Source of the DNA: an uncultured Paenibacillus sp.
Lineage (GTDB): Bacteria > Bacillota > Bacilli > Paenibacillales > Paenibacillaceae
Direction: 5' to 3'
NCBI GenBank assembly: GCA_937895345.1
Contig: CALAWP010000101.1
Coordinates: forward strand, 67,998-131,997
Length of the DNA stretch: 64,000 bases
Shown in pieces: positions 1 through 7,229 of the stretch (its first letter is position 1; every line of letters starts with the position of its first letter). The position numbers and the translations under genes are program-made. The notes beneath the pieces are model-generated. The model did no database searches and was not told where the DNA came from. It saw only the letters and a program-made list of their open reading frames with translations.

Positions 1-275
1 CCGTATCCCCGCCGCTGGAAGTCCGGATGGACGCGAAGCCGCTTGATTTCGGCCATGCCGTCGGTCAGCCTCTTCAGTCCGCCCATGGCAATGACTTGTC
101 CTTGCGGATCGATCCCGACAAGAAATTCGCCTCCGCCCTTTAAATATTCCTCTTCTATATGCAAGATGTCGTGATAATGTTTGTGGGTCGCTTCGACGCC
201 AAGCTTGGAGATAACGAGAAGATGAACGCGCCATACATAGTCGTGATCGGCGGTTGAATATTGACGAATGTGCAT
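1..275 (-). CDS. GNAT-family N-acetyltransferase, 3' end cut by the window
   Basis: The reverse strand encodes a protein beginning MHIRQYSTADHDYVW and still open at the window edge (about 91 residues visible). The stretch RVHPDFQRRGYG is the acetyl-CoA pyrophosphate-binding motif A of GNAT acetyltransferases (RxxGxG/A type), preceded by the usual central strand (AEIKRLRV). It would transfer an acetyl group to a small molecule or protein amine; the substrate cannot be told. The ATG at 275 is supported by a GGGAG Shine-Dalgarno sequence just upstream and by a good promoter at 307-335. The C-terminal part lies outside the window. Confidence 0.8.
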   Translation of the reverse strand, partial: MHIRQYSTADHDYVWRVHLLVISKLGVEATHKHYHDILHIEEEYLKGGGEFLVGIDPQGQVIAMGGLKRLTDGMAEIKRLRVHPDFQRRGY

Positions 276-734
276 AAAAATCAACTCCCATTTGTTTATG
301 TCATATAATATAACATGGTTTTCCGGATATTTGAAATAAGAAAGTTGTTTGTGCGCGATAAGATATACTTATGTTAGATAAAGTGACGTGATTGTTTGCG
401 TCTGCGCAGCGGAGTTAGATGTCGCGCCGTCGCCGATCGGATCGGTCGAACGGTCGTCCGATTAATTGGCTGTTGCTCGCCCCCCGATAAATTCTTCGAC
501 TCTTGCTCTTCGGTGTAATGGGAATGGGTTAGGTGAAACGAACTTCGAAGCCGCAATGCCGATTTTGTTACTTACGGCGCTCCTCAGAGACCGTCTGCGG
601 TGCTCTGAATATGGTGCAAAAAAGGATAGTTACTCCGCCGAGGATTGCTGCGGCATTCAAAAACGGCATTCTCGAATGGCCTAAAAGGGAACCTTTTTGG
701 CGTTTGAGCGGTCTTATTGACAGAGGTGAGCCAT
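276..734. other. Intergenic stretch between divergent genes
   Basis: About 460 bases with no convincing gene. The left 100 bases are AT-rich and carry the GNAT promoter. The right part must carry the promoter of the sigma-factor operon, but no standard -35/-10 pair stands out there; an ECF-type promoter read by the downstream sigma factor itself is possible. Confidence 0.5.
307..335 (-). promoter_or_regulatory. SigA-type promoter of the GNAT gene
   Basis: Read on the minus strand: TTCAAA (335-330), a 17-base spacer, then TATATT (312-307). This is 4/6 and 5/6 to the vegetative consensus at ideal spacing, about 35 bases upstream of the GNAT start. Confidence 0.55.
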
Positions 735-1295
735 GTGAGCAAAGCGGAAGGCCATTACTTGCAATATTTGGCGCCCGGCTTCGACCGGAAGGCGGTGCTG
801 GAGGAGTTGATGGCGGATTACGGAACGGATATATGGAACTTCGCTTATTTTTTGACCCGGCGCAAAGAGATGGCGGACGATATCGCGCAGGAGACGTTTC
901 TTGCCGTTTACGTCCGGCTGTACGCTTATCGCGGAGAATCGAGCCTCAAAAGCTGGCTGCTCAGCATCGCGCGCAACAAGTCGCTGAATGCGTTGAAGAG
1001 CGCCTTCGTCAGAAGGGTCGTCCTCGGCGACCCGTTCCGCCACGGCAAAGGCGCGTCACCTTCCGCGGAGCATGCGGCGCTCGAGCGGCTGGAGGCGGAC
1101 GAATTGTGGGGCAAGGTGCTGACGCTCCCCTTGAAGCATCGCGAGGTGCTGCTGCTGATTTATCATTACGGGCTGACGATCGAGGAAACGGCCGCATCGC
1201 TTGGGCTGTCGGCAGGCACCGTCAAGTCCCGGCTGTTTCGCGCGAAGCGGCGCATGGCCGCGCTGCTGGAAGATCGACGCATGGAGGAGGAATAG
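735..1295 (+). CDS. RNA polymerase ECF-type sigma-70 factor
   Basis: About 186 residues with two sigma domains. Sigma region 2 (about residues 18-85) contains ADDIAQETFLAVYVRL and SSLKSWLLSIARNKSLN. Sigma region 4 (about 115-175) contains LPLKHREVLLLIYHYG followed by the helix-turn-helix TIEETAASLGLSAGTVKSRL. The family redirects RNA polymerase to stress or envelope promoters. A TTG at 717 is possible, but the GTG at 735 is preferred because AGAGGTGA (722-729) lies five bases before it. The next gene starts three bases after the stop and looks like its membrane-anchored partner, as in typical sigma/anti-sigma pairs. Confidence 0.88.
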   Translation: MSKAEGHYLQYLAPGFDRKAVLEELMADYGTDIWNFAYFLTRRKEMADDIAQETFLAVYVRLYAYRGESSLKSWLLSIARNKSLNALKSAFVRRVVLGDPFRHGKGASPSAEHAALERLEADELWGKVLTLPLKHREVLLLIYHYGLTIEETAASLGLSAGTVKSRLFRAKRRMAALLEDRRMEEE

Positions 1296-1298
1296 GGC

Positions 1299-2231
1299 AT
1301 GGAGACGAACGAGAGAGAGTGGACCGACAGGCTGGCGGACCGGCCGCTTGCATTGTCGCCGTTTACGGAGGAGCTGAAGATGAAGATCCGGGAGCGGCTG
1401 GATCCAAAGCCGAAGCGAAGCCGGCGGCGGCTGCCCCGCCTTGCCGCAACGCTTGCGGGAGCTGCCGCCGTTGCCGGGTGTCTGGCGCTGCTGCTGCTGC
1501 CGCTGCCGCTAAACGGAGAACGGGCGGCGCCGCATGCGGTCAGGCCGGCTTACGAGGCAAACGGAAAAGTGCTGCTCGAGGCGTTCCCCGATCCCGAGCT
1601 GAAAGCGGGAAGTCCGTTCGGGTATTTGTTCCGATTTACGGCGGACATGGAGGAGTTGAAGGGAAAGCGGCTGGCCATCGAGGCCGTCCATTTGGCATCG
1701 GGGCAGCGGGTGGCTGCCGTCCGGCCGTTCGTTGTAACGGAGCCAAGCTCCGGGTATGCCGGACTGGAACGATTTACGGCCCGCTTTGCGCTCCCGCTCC
1801 CCGGAGCATGGCGGTACGAAGCGACGCTGGACGGCCGGTTTTACGCCGATATCGTGCTGCATGCGGGGGAGCCCTCCTGGGAGCCGAGCCCGGAATTTGC
1901 CGCCGGCGGCTACAATTTGACCGGCGTGGAAGGAAAGGTCGGCATCCTCAGTCCGGGCTTTGTTGCCGGTCAAGCGAATAAATATATGTGGTCGCTGTGG
2001 GGGGCGGATGAAGAGCTGCAGGGGGAGCTGGTCGTCAAAGCCGTCAAGCGGGGAGAAACGGAGATGGTGACGCTGTTTGAAGGAATCAGGTTGAGCGGTG
2101 CAAATTCCGCGTTAAAAATTCCGAGCAGCCTCACGCTGCCCGAGCCGGGAATGTGGCGTCTGTTGCCGTTCGTGGACGGCGTGCTGTTCGACAGCATCGT
2201 AGTCGAGGCGAAGCAGAAGCCATCGCCGTAA
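1299..2231 (+). CDS. Single-pass membrane protein, probable partner of the ECF sigma factor
   Basis: 310 residues. A basic cytoplasmic segment of about 45 residues (PKPKRSRRRLPR) is followed by one transmembrane helix (about residues 48-70, AGCLALLLLPLPL) and a roughly 240-residue extracytoplasmic part. That outer part repeats a short unit: GAWRYEATLDGRFYADIVLHA and, near the end, GMWRLLPFVDGVLFDSIVVEA, suggesting two similar beta domains. The order (N-inside, one helix, external sensor) and the 3-base gap after the sigma gene fit an anti-sigma or signal-receiving role, but no classical zinc anti-sigma motif (HxxxCxxC) is present. The anti-sigma function is therefore inferred from position only. 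Confidence 0.65.
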   Translation: METNEREWTDRLADRPLALSPFTEELKMKIRERLDPKPKRSRRRLPRLAATLAGAAAVAGCLALLLLPLPLNGERAAPHAVRPAYEANGKVLLEAFPDPELKAGSPFGYLFRFTADMEELKGKRLAIEAVHLASGQRVAAVRPFVVTEPSSGYAGLERFTARFALPLPGAWRYEATLDGRFYADIVLHAGEPSWEPSPEFAAGGYNLTGVEGKVGILSPGFVAGQANKYMWSLWGADEELQGELVVKAVKRGETEMVTLFEGIRLSGANSALKIPSSLTLPEPGMWRLLPFVDGVLFDSIVVEAKQKPSP

Positions 2232-2313
2232 GTCCATGCGGCCGTCCGACCGTCGTCGGCACAGGCGAAGCGACAGCATGGTAGTCGAGGCGCAACCGAC
2301 GCCGACGCCGTGA
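2190..2313 (+). repeat. Imperfect direct repeat of the gene's 3' end, including its stop codon
   Basis: GACAGCATCGTAGTCGAGGCG at 2190-2210 recurs as 2272-2292 with one mismatch, 82 bases downstream. Similarity continues through the last codons and the stop (…KQKPSP-stop versus …QPTPTP-stop) to about 2313. The second copy has no gene in front of it, so it looks like the remnant of a tandem duplication. The rest of 2232-2630 shows no gene. Confidence 0.7.
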
Positions 2314-2630
2314 GCCATGCTAAGCCGCCCGGCTGCCGCCGGAACGAGCGAAGCGCCGAGCGCTTCCAAGCCGGCAGGCGATGCGCACAAGTAAGCAGAT
2401 TAGCCGTGCAGGCCCGCGCGGCGTCCGATCGGCGAATCGGATGCCGATGCGGGCCGATTGGCGTTGAATGGAAAAGGATGCGGTTGTCAATGTTCTCCAT
2501 TCGCTGTAAAATGCCATCTATCTGGAACATCGATCGCGCTGGTCCGTAAAAAGGTATATCGCATTAAAATATGCATCGTCTCGGTCAAAGCGGCCGTGCC
2601 GATCCGATAAAAGAAAGGATGTCGAACGGA

Positions 2631-2846
2631 ATGGAGCAAGGTTTGAACGTGTTGCTGGTGGAGAAGCTGCCAGGCGGCGAACTTCGTGAAATCGAGCAGC
2701 GGATTTGGAACGTCAATATGGTGCGAGCGTTGGAGCACATCAATTATATAGTTGCCGGAGGCCGGGAATACGAAACGATCGAGGGCAGGCTGAATATAGA
2801 TCTGGAACGTCTGGAGCTGTTGGTCGTGCCGATGAAGCATGAATGA
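2631..2846 (+). CDS. Small conserved-looking protein of unknown function
   Basis: 71 residues from the ATG at 2631 (MEQGLNVLLVEKLPGG), with AAAGGA eleven bases upstream; in-frame ATGs at 2571 and 2619 would add up to 20 residues. The sequence alternates hydrophobic and charged residues (LNIDLERLELLVVPMKHE), as in a small alpha/beta fold, with no signal peptide or membrane segment. I do not recognise a family. It overlaps or directly precedes the secreted-protein gene at 2863, so it is probably the first gene of the envelope/polyamine-type operon running to 5798. Confidence 0.5.
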   Translation: MEQGLNVLLVEKLPGGELREIEQRIWNVNMVRALEHINYIVAGGREYETIEGRLNIDLERLELLVVPMKHE

Positions 2847-2862
2847 GCGGGAGGAATGCAAA

Positions 2863-3543
2863 TTGACACAGGCAAACAAACCAAGACCGCAAGGCCGGCT
2901 GTTCACGGCTGAGGGGAAGCCGCTGCGGGTACTGTCCACATCGCTTGGCGTCGCATTGCTGGCCAATGCCGTCATGAGCTCGGGAGCGCTCGCCTCCGGC
3001 GCGAATGCGTCGCCGGGCGACTCGCCGAAGCTTGTGTCCTGGTCCAGCGAAGCGGCGAAAGCGTATTTCGATCCGTCCGTCGATTGGAGTCTGCCGCTGC
3101 CGGAGCAGCTGGATCCGGCAAATGAGCCGGAGCTAGAAAAAGAGGAAGGTTCCGGTTCCGGCGGGGGAGGAACGACAGTCGTCCACCATTACGGATCGGG
3201 CTTCGGCTGGGACGATCTGCTGCTGTACCATTTGCTGTTCAACAACGGATACAGCTATTCGTCCAGCAGTTATTACAAAAATCGTCCGGCCTACTATACG
3301 TCCAGCAAATCGACCTATAAGCCGAAAACCTACAGCAGCGACACGTTTCAGAACAAGCAAATCGCGGGTACGGCCGTCAGACCGAAGACGTCCAGCATTA
3401 CAGGTTCGGTGACGCGCCGTTCGACTTCGTCGCAGCCGGGCGGCATCGGCGGCAAATCGAGCAGCTTAAGCTCGTCGGGCAGCAGCTCGAGCGTCAAGAG
3501 CAGCGCCGGATCCTCGAGCAGAAGCAGCGGGTTCGGCGGATGA
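2863..3543 (+). CDS. Secreted or membrane-anchored Ser/Gly/Tyr-rich low-complexity protein
   Basis: About 226 residues. A strong GGGAGGA seven bases before the TTG at 2863 makes that the likely start, although an ATG at 2839 is in frame. A hydrophobic stretch at about residues 25-45 (LGVALLANAVMSSGALASG) looks like a signal or anchor. The middle has a glycine run and HHYGSGFGWDDLLLYHLLF. The C-terminal 110 residues are mostly Ser, Tyr, Lys and Gly and end SRSSGFGG. E. coli YjfM (DUF1190), which accompanies YjfC (ATP-grasp) and YjfL (DUF350), is also a Ser-rich envelope protein, so this may be its positional counterpart. That comparison is inference. Its stop overlaps the next start (ATGA). 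Confidence 0.6.
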   Translation: MTQANKPRPQGRLFTAEGKPLRVLSTSLGVALLANAVMSSGALASGANASPGDSPKLVSWSSEAAKAYFDPSVDWSLPLPEQLDPANEPELEKEEGSGSGGGGTTVVHHYGSGFGWDDLLLYHLLFNNGYSYSSSSYYKNRPAYYTSSKSTYKPKTYSSDTFQNKQIAGTAVRPKTSSITGSVTRRSTSSQPGGIGGKSSSLSSSGSSSSVKSSAGSSSRSSGFGG

Positions 3544-4736
3544 CGGGGCCGGTGTTCGAGGTAGTGGGGGAGCCCCGCCCCGACCGCAGCGGCCGTGTCG
3601 AAGAGCTGGCGGCGCTAGGCTTTACATGGGCCGATATCGAAGACGAGCCGTATTGGATCGATCAGGCGGTCGCCATGGACGCCGAACGATATCGCGAGCT
3701 GGAGAACGCGTCCGCCATGCTGTGGCGGGTGTTCGATCGGACGGTCCGGTATATTTACGGCAATCGCGCCATCTATGAGCTGATCGGCATCCCGCCGGTG
3801 TTATGGGATATGATCGACGGCAGTCCGCTGCCCGGGGAAGGCATGATCAGCCGGTACGCCCGGTTCGACTTTGCCGTGGCCCAGGACGGGACGATCAAGC
3901 TGCTCGAGCTAAACGCGGACACGCCGACCGGTTATGTGGAGGCGTCGATCGCAACGCCGTGGATGTGCAGGCAAACGGGACTGCAATGCCCCAATGAAGC
4001 GATGAAAGATCGGACGGCCGCAGCCTGGGGCGAGGAACGGCCGGATACGGCGGCATGCATCGCCTACGGATCTCACTTGGAGGATTCGGGGACAATCGAG
4101 GCGCTCGCCAAGCACAGCGGTCTCGATATCCGCTTTAGGGACTGCCTGGAGCTCTACGTGGACGAAGGCGTGCTGAAAGACGGCGAAGGGAATGCGATCC
4201 GCCGCATGTTCGCGCTATATCCGAAGGAATGGATGGCGGTCGACGACGGCGGGGAAGCGCTGGCTTATGCCGTCGAGAGCGGCAATCTAACGCTGTTTAA
4301 CCCGCCGGCCGCCATCCTTCTTCAATCCAAAGGGCTGATGGCCGTCATTTGGGGACTGTACGAGCTGGGCCAGCTGTACGGGGAAGAGGAACGGGAGGCG
4401 ATCGCCCGGTATATGCTCCCGGCCTACAACAAGCCGGTCTTCGAGGGCAGCTTTGTCTCGAAGTCGATGTTCGGACGCGAGGGCGGTTCCGTCCGATTGT
4501 TCGACGCGGCCGGCGAACTGGAGCTGGAGGACCGCGACGGCTACGATACCGGCGTGCTGTTTCCGACTGTCTATCAGAAGCGCGCCGAGCTTGCCCGCAT
4601 TCAGACGGCGTTCGGAGAACTGCACCTCCTGACGGGCATGTTCGTTATTAACGGCCGTCCTTGCGGGCTGCTGGGAAGGGCAGGCGGTCCCATTACCGGG
4701 AACGCCAGCCATTTTATCGCGATAGGAGTGAGGTAA
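3540..4736 (+). CDS. Glutathionylspermidine synthase-like ATP-grasp amide ligase (YjfC/YgiC type)
   Basis: 398 residues matching the C-terminal synthetase half of glutathionylspermidine synthase. The early part has the pre-ATP-grasp pattern (MLWRVFDRTVRYIYG) and the conserved KLLELNADTPTGYVEAS. The late part has the nucleotide-binding SKSMFGREGGSV and the family ending GPITGNASHF. The family joins a carboxylate to an amine (a peptide to a polyamine) with ATP. Standalone copies next to DUF350 and PspA genes are thought to modify peptides or proteins at the membrane; the true substrate is unknown. There is no amidase half. It is translationally coupled to the gene before it and ends four bases before the lipoprotein gene. 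Confidence 0.85.
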   Translation: MTGPVFEVVGEPRPDRSGRVEELAALGFTWADIEDEPYWIDQAVAMDAERYRELENASAMLWRVFDRTVRYIYGNRAIYELIGIPPVLWDMIDGSPLPGEGMISRYARFDFAVAQDGTIKLLELNADTPTGYVEASIATPWMCRQTGLQCPNEAMKDRTAAAWGEERPDTAACIAYGSHLEDSGTIEALAKHSGLDIRFRDCLELYVDEGVLKDGEGNAIRRMFALYPKEWMAVDDGGEALAYAVESGNLTLFNPPAAILLQSKGLMAVIWGLYELGQLYGEEEREAIARYMLPAYNKPVFEGSFVSKSMFGREGGSVRLFDAAGELELEDRDGYDTGVLFPTVYQKRAELARIQTAFGELHLLTGMFVINGRPCGLLGRAGGPITGNASHFIAIGVR

Positions 4737-4740
4737 CCTT

Positions 4741-5412
4741 ATGAAACTAAATAAAGAACGCAGCGTACGACATCGGCGCGGTCCAATCCGGCTCCGCTGG
4801 GCGCTGGCGGTCGCCATCGCGGCAGCGCTGACGCTGGCGGGCTGTTCGGGCTCGGGGGCCACCGTGTTCCACGCCGATCGAGGCTCCAATTACGCCGAAA
4901 CGGGCAACGTTGCCCGCGTGCCATGGGACTACCGGATTGTGGAGGGAACGGTAGGGGACTTGATCGGCAGCGATATGACCTTGCTGCCCGACAACGAAAT
5001 GCTGCCGAACGACAACAACTACGCCACGGGTGACAAAGTTTGGATTCTGCAGTTTATGGACGCCGAGATGGTCACGGGAGCGGACAACCGCAACGAAATC
5101 CGGCTGTCCGCCTGGCGCACGCTGAAATCGTACAAGGATAAGGCTTCCGCTGATGAAGATATGGTCAATTTGAAGCTGGACATTACGACCGAAGTCGATC
5201 TGGTAGGCGTTTACAAGACGGAATACCAGGGCAATACCCGCAATTTTGCCATTGTAGAGCTGCCGTCCGGCCATACGATGAAGCAGCCGATCGACGATGC
5301 CCGGTATACGGCGTTCGAAAAGCTGAAGAAGGTCGAAGTGAGGCTGGAGGAAGTGCACGATTTTGCGGATTACGATCTGGCATATGCAAAATTTAGGGGG
5401 TGGGCGAATTGA
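4741..5412 (+). CDS. Lipoprotein of unknown function in the ATP-grasp/DUF350 operon
   Basis: 223 residues. An unusually long basic N-terminus (KERSVRHRRGPIRLR) leads into a hydrophobic helix and a lipobox LAGC at about residues 32-35, so it should be lipid-anchored outside the membrane. The mature part is mixed alpha/beta with many Asp/Asn residues and no motif I can assign. Its start follows GGAGTGAGG, and its last bases overlap the start of the DUF350 gene, so the two are made together. It could be the lipoprotein component that comparable DUF350/DUF4178 clusters carry, but I cannot confirm the family. Confidence 0.6.
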   Translation: MKLNKERSVRHRRGPIRLRWALAVAIAAALTLAGCSGSGATVFHADRGSNYAETGNVARVPWDYRIVEGTVGDLIGSDMTLLPDNEMLPNDNNYATGDKVWILQFMDAEMVTGADNRNEIRLSAWRTLKSYKDKASADEDMVNLKLDITTEVDLVGVYKTEYQGNTRNFAIVELPSGHTMKQPIDDARYTAFEKLKKVEVRLEEVHDFADYDLAYAKFRGWAN

Positions 5413-5798
5413 CCGTGGTTATTAATATAGTCGTCAGCGTCATTGTTATTATCGTGCTTCAATTGCTGGGCATGATCGTATTCAACTGGATTACGCCGTT
5501 CAAGGATATGGAGGAGCTGAAAAAAGGAAACGTTGCCGTCGGCCTGGCGCTGGGCGGCAAGTTTCTCTCGACGGCGATCGTTCTGGGAGTAGCGGCGTAT
5601 ACGAACTCATCCATATGGTTTATGATGCTCTGGTTTGCGATCGGATACGTCTGTCTTGTCGCCGCGTATTTGCTGTTCGATCTCGTGACGCCGTTCAAAG
5701 TGTCGGATGAGCTGCTGAACCGGAACGTGGCAGTCGGCCTCATGCTGTTTTCCGTCTATATCGGATTCGCATTCGCCATCAGCAGTCTGATTATATAA
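5409..5798 (+). CDS. DUF350 (YjfL-like) integral membrane protein
   Basis: About 129 residues and four transmembrane helices arranged as two similar halves: helix, VITPFKDMEELKKGNVAVGLALGG, helix; then helix, LVTPFKVSDELLNRNVAVGLMLF, helix. The repeated TPF-x-ELxxxNVAVGLxL signature marks the DUF350 family. The TTG at 5409 has AGGGGGTG six bases upstream and overlaps the preceding stop; a GTG at 5400 is also in frame. Family members sit beside YjfC-type ATP-grasp and PspA genes in many bacteria and are presumed to be part of one membrane system. The biochemical role is unknown. Confidence 0.85.
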   Translation: MTVVINIVVSVIVIIVLQLLGMIVFNWITPFKDMEELKKGNVAVGLALGGKFLSTAIVLGVAAYTNSSIWFMMLWFAIGYVCLVAAYLLFDLVTPFKVSDELLNRNVAVGLMLFSVYIGFAFAISSLII

Positions 5799-5804
5799 AA
5801 GAAC

Positions 5805-5851
5805 AAGCAGGCTGCGGCCCGATCGTCAACCGATCAAGCCGCAGCCTGCTT
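5805..5851. terminator. Bidirectional terminator between convergent genes
   Basis: A perfect 14-base inverted repeat, AAGCAGGCTGCGGC (5805-5818) and its complement (5838-5851), with a smaller GATCG/CGATC hairpin in the loop. It lies between the stops of the DUF350 and DUF4178 genes, with T-rich bases on both outer sides. Confidence 0.85.
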
Positions 5852-5860
5852 CTTTCCGCC

Positions 5861-6370
5861 TCATGAGCCGCCTCTGAGGACGCTCACGTCCGCCGCCAAA
5901 ATATGCTCGCCTTCAAAAAGCATAAACCTTCCTTCGAGCCACTCGATGCGCAGCAGCTTGCGGTCGTCCGACTGGTATTGCCAGACGGATTGCTCGCCGC
6001 CTTGCATAAACGGCGTCTTGCCGCTGGTCGCCAAATAGCCGCTGTACTGCTCTTCCAGGTAAAACATGCGCCCGTCCAATTCCAGATTGGTCGGCACTTC
6101 ATGGATCGAGTCCAAGCGTCCGTCGATTTCCGCGTACAGCGAATATTCCGTCGATTCCCGGTTCTCGACGAGCAGGTAGCGAAGCGAAGCTCCGTCCTTC
6201 AAGGTAAGCAGAACGGTGCCCCTTCGCTGGTTCACCGTTCTGCCGATCACCTCGTACATCGTCATCGATACCTCGCACATGTCGCCGGGACCGATCGTAT
6301 ACACGGTCTTTTCCGGCGGCGGAGGTTCGGGGCGTTTCATGATGTTGTGAATGCGCTTGAACAGGTTCAT
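5861..6370 (-). CDS. DUF4178 domain protein
   Basis: 169 residues, no signal peptide. After a proline-rich linker (RPEPPPPEKTVY) comes a beta-rich domain starting YTIGPGDMCEVSMTMYEVIGRT, with LLTLKDGASLRYLLVE and the late WQYQSDDRKLLRIEWLEGRF typical of DUF4178. The function of the family is not established; it is commonly encoded with PspA, DUF350 and SpeD genes. It starts seven bases after the pspA stop, with only a weak ribosome binding site, so translation probably depends on coupling to pspA. Confidence 0.75.
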   Translation of the reverse strand: MNLFKRIHNIMKRPEPPPPEKTVYTIGPGDMCEVSMTMYEVIGRTVNQRRGTVLLTLKDGASLRYLLVENRESTEYSLYAEIDGRLDSIHEVPTNLELDGRMFYLEEQYSGYLATSGKTPFMQGGEQSVWQYQSDDRKLLRIEWLEGRFMLFEGEHILAADVSVLRGGS

Positions 6371-6377
6371 CGCCGGC

Positions 6378-7049
6378 CTACTTTTGCTCGTATTGCTTCA
6401 GCAAGGCGGCCAGCTCGTCTTCCACCGCTTTGTTGCCGCTGCGGCTTGCAAATTCTTCGTCGATCGATTTGCCCTTCGATGCGGCCAGATCGTTGGTCGC
6501 TTCGGCCATCGCTTCGGCTTGCAGCATCTTTTCTTCCATCCGTTTCAAGCCGGCGGCCGCGGAGCCGGAACCGAAAGCGGACATCTTCTTGTTGATTTCC
6601 GTTTGCGTCTTGGCGGCTTGATAGCGGGCGGCCAGCGTGTCGCGTTTGTTTTTCATATCGTTCAGCTGCTTGCGCATTTCGTCGAGCTTGTTTTTCAAAT
6701 TGTTGGCGAGCAGTTGATTGTCGGTATAAGCTTCTTTGTATTCGATCATCTTTTTCTCGACGGCCTGCTTGTCTTCGATGACGCGGCGGGCCAGGTCGAG
6801 ATTTTGCTCCTGAACGGCGATATGCGCTTGCTCCGTCCGTTTCTGCAGGAGCGCCTCCTGTTCTTCGTACAGCGCCTTGAATTTTTTCTCCAGCGCGATT
6901 TGCTGGGCTACCGCCTTTTCGGCGTCCTGCAAGTCCTCGGTCATGTCGCGGATGTATTGATCCGTCAATTTGATCGGGTCTTCGGCTTTTTCGATTAGGG
7001 CGTATACGTTTGACAACGTCAAGTCTCTTAACCGTTTGAATAGGGACAT
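6378..7049 (-). CDS. pspA: PspA/IM30 family membrane-stress protein
   Basis: About 223 residues. It begins MSLFKRLRDLTLSNVYALIE, the amphipathic membrane-binding helix of PspA/Vipp1 proteins, followed by EDPIKLTDQYIRDM and long coiled-coil helices rich in Glu, Lys, Gln and Ala (about residues 25-185). The ATG at 7049 is preferred to the one at 7055 because AGGAGG then lies nine bases away and the protein starts with the usual family sequence. PspA proteins (relatives of ESCRT-III) coat damaged cytoplasmic membranes. First gene of a two-gene unit with DUF4178, divergent from speD. Confidence 0.9.
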   Translation of the reverse strand: MSLFKRLRDLTLSNVYALIEKAEDPIKLTDQYIRDMTEDLQDAEKAVAQQIALEKKFKALYEEQEALLQKRTEQAHIAVQEQNLDLARRVIEDKQAVEKKMIEYKEAYTDNQLLANNLKNKLDEMRKQLNDMKNKRDTLAARYQAAKTQTEINKKMSAFGSGSAAAGLKRMEEKMLQAEAMAEATNDLAASKGKSIDEEFASRSGNKAVEDELAALLKQYEQK

Positions 7050-7229
7050 TTGCATTTACCTCCTGAGTGTAGGGTTAGTTATCAATACGAACTAAATGCA
7101 AACAGGTTTCGGCAGTCTTGCCAAGAAAGGAGTTTTGCCGTGCATAACGATCAAAAGAGGCAAAAAAAGGCTGCAAAGACGAGCCGTTGAGGCATATCGT
7201 TTCTTGCAGAGCGATCGGAAGGACGCGGA

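Noticed and set aside
533..1981. Long open frame overlapping the sigma-factor operon in another frame
   Set aside because: It is very Arg/Gly/Ala-rich without recognisable motifs, and overlaps two well-supported genes; a high-GC shadow.
2571..2630. Upstream extension of the small gene starting at 2631
   Set aside because: The ATGs at 2571 and 2619 have no properly spaced ribosome binding site.
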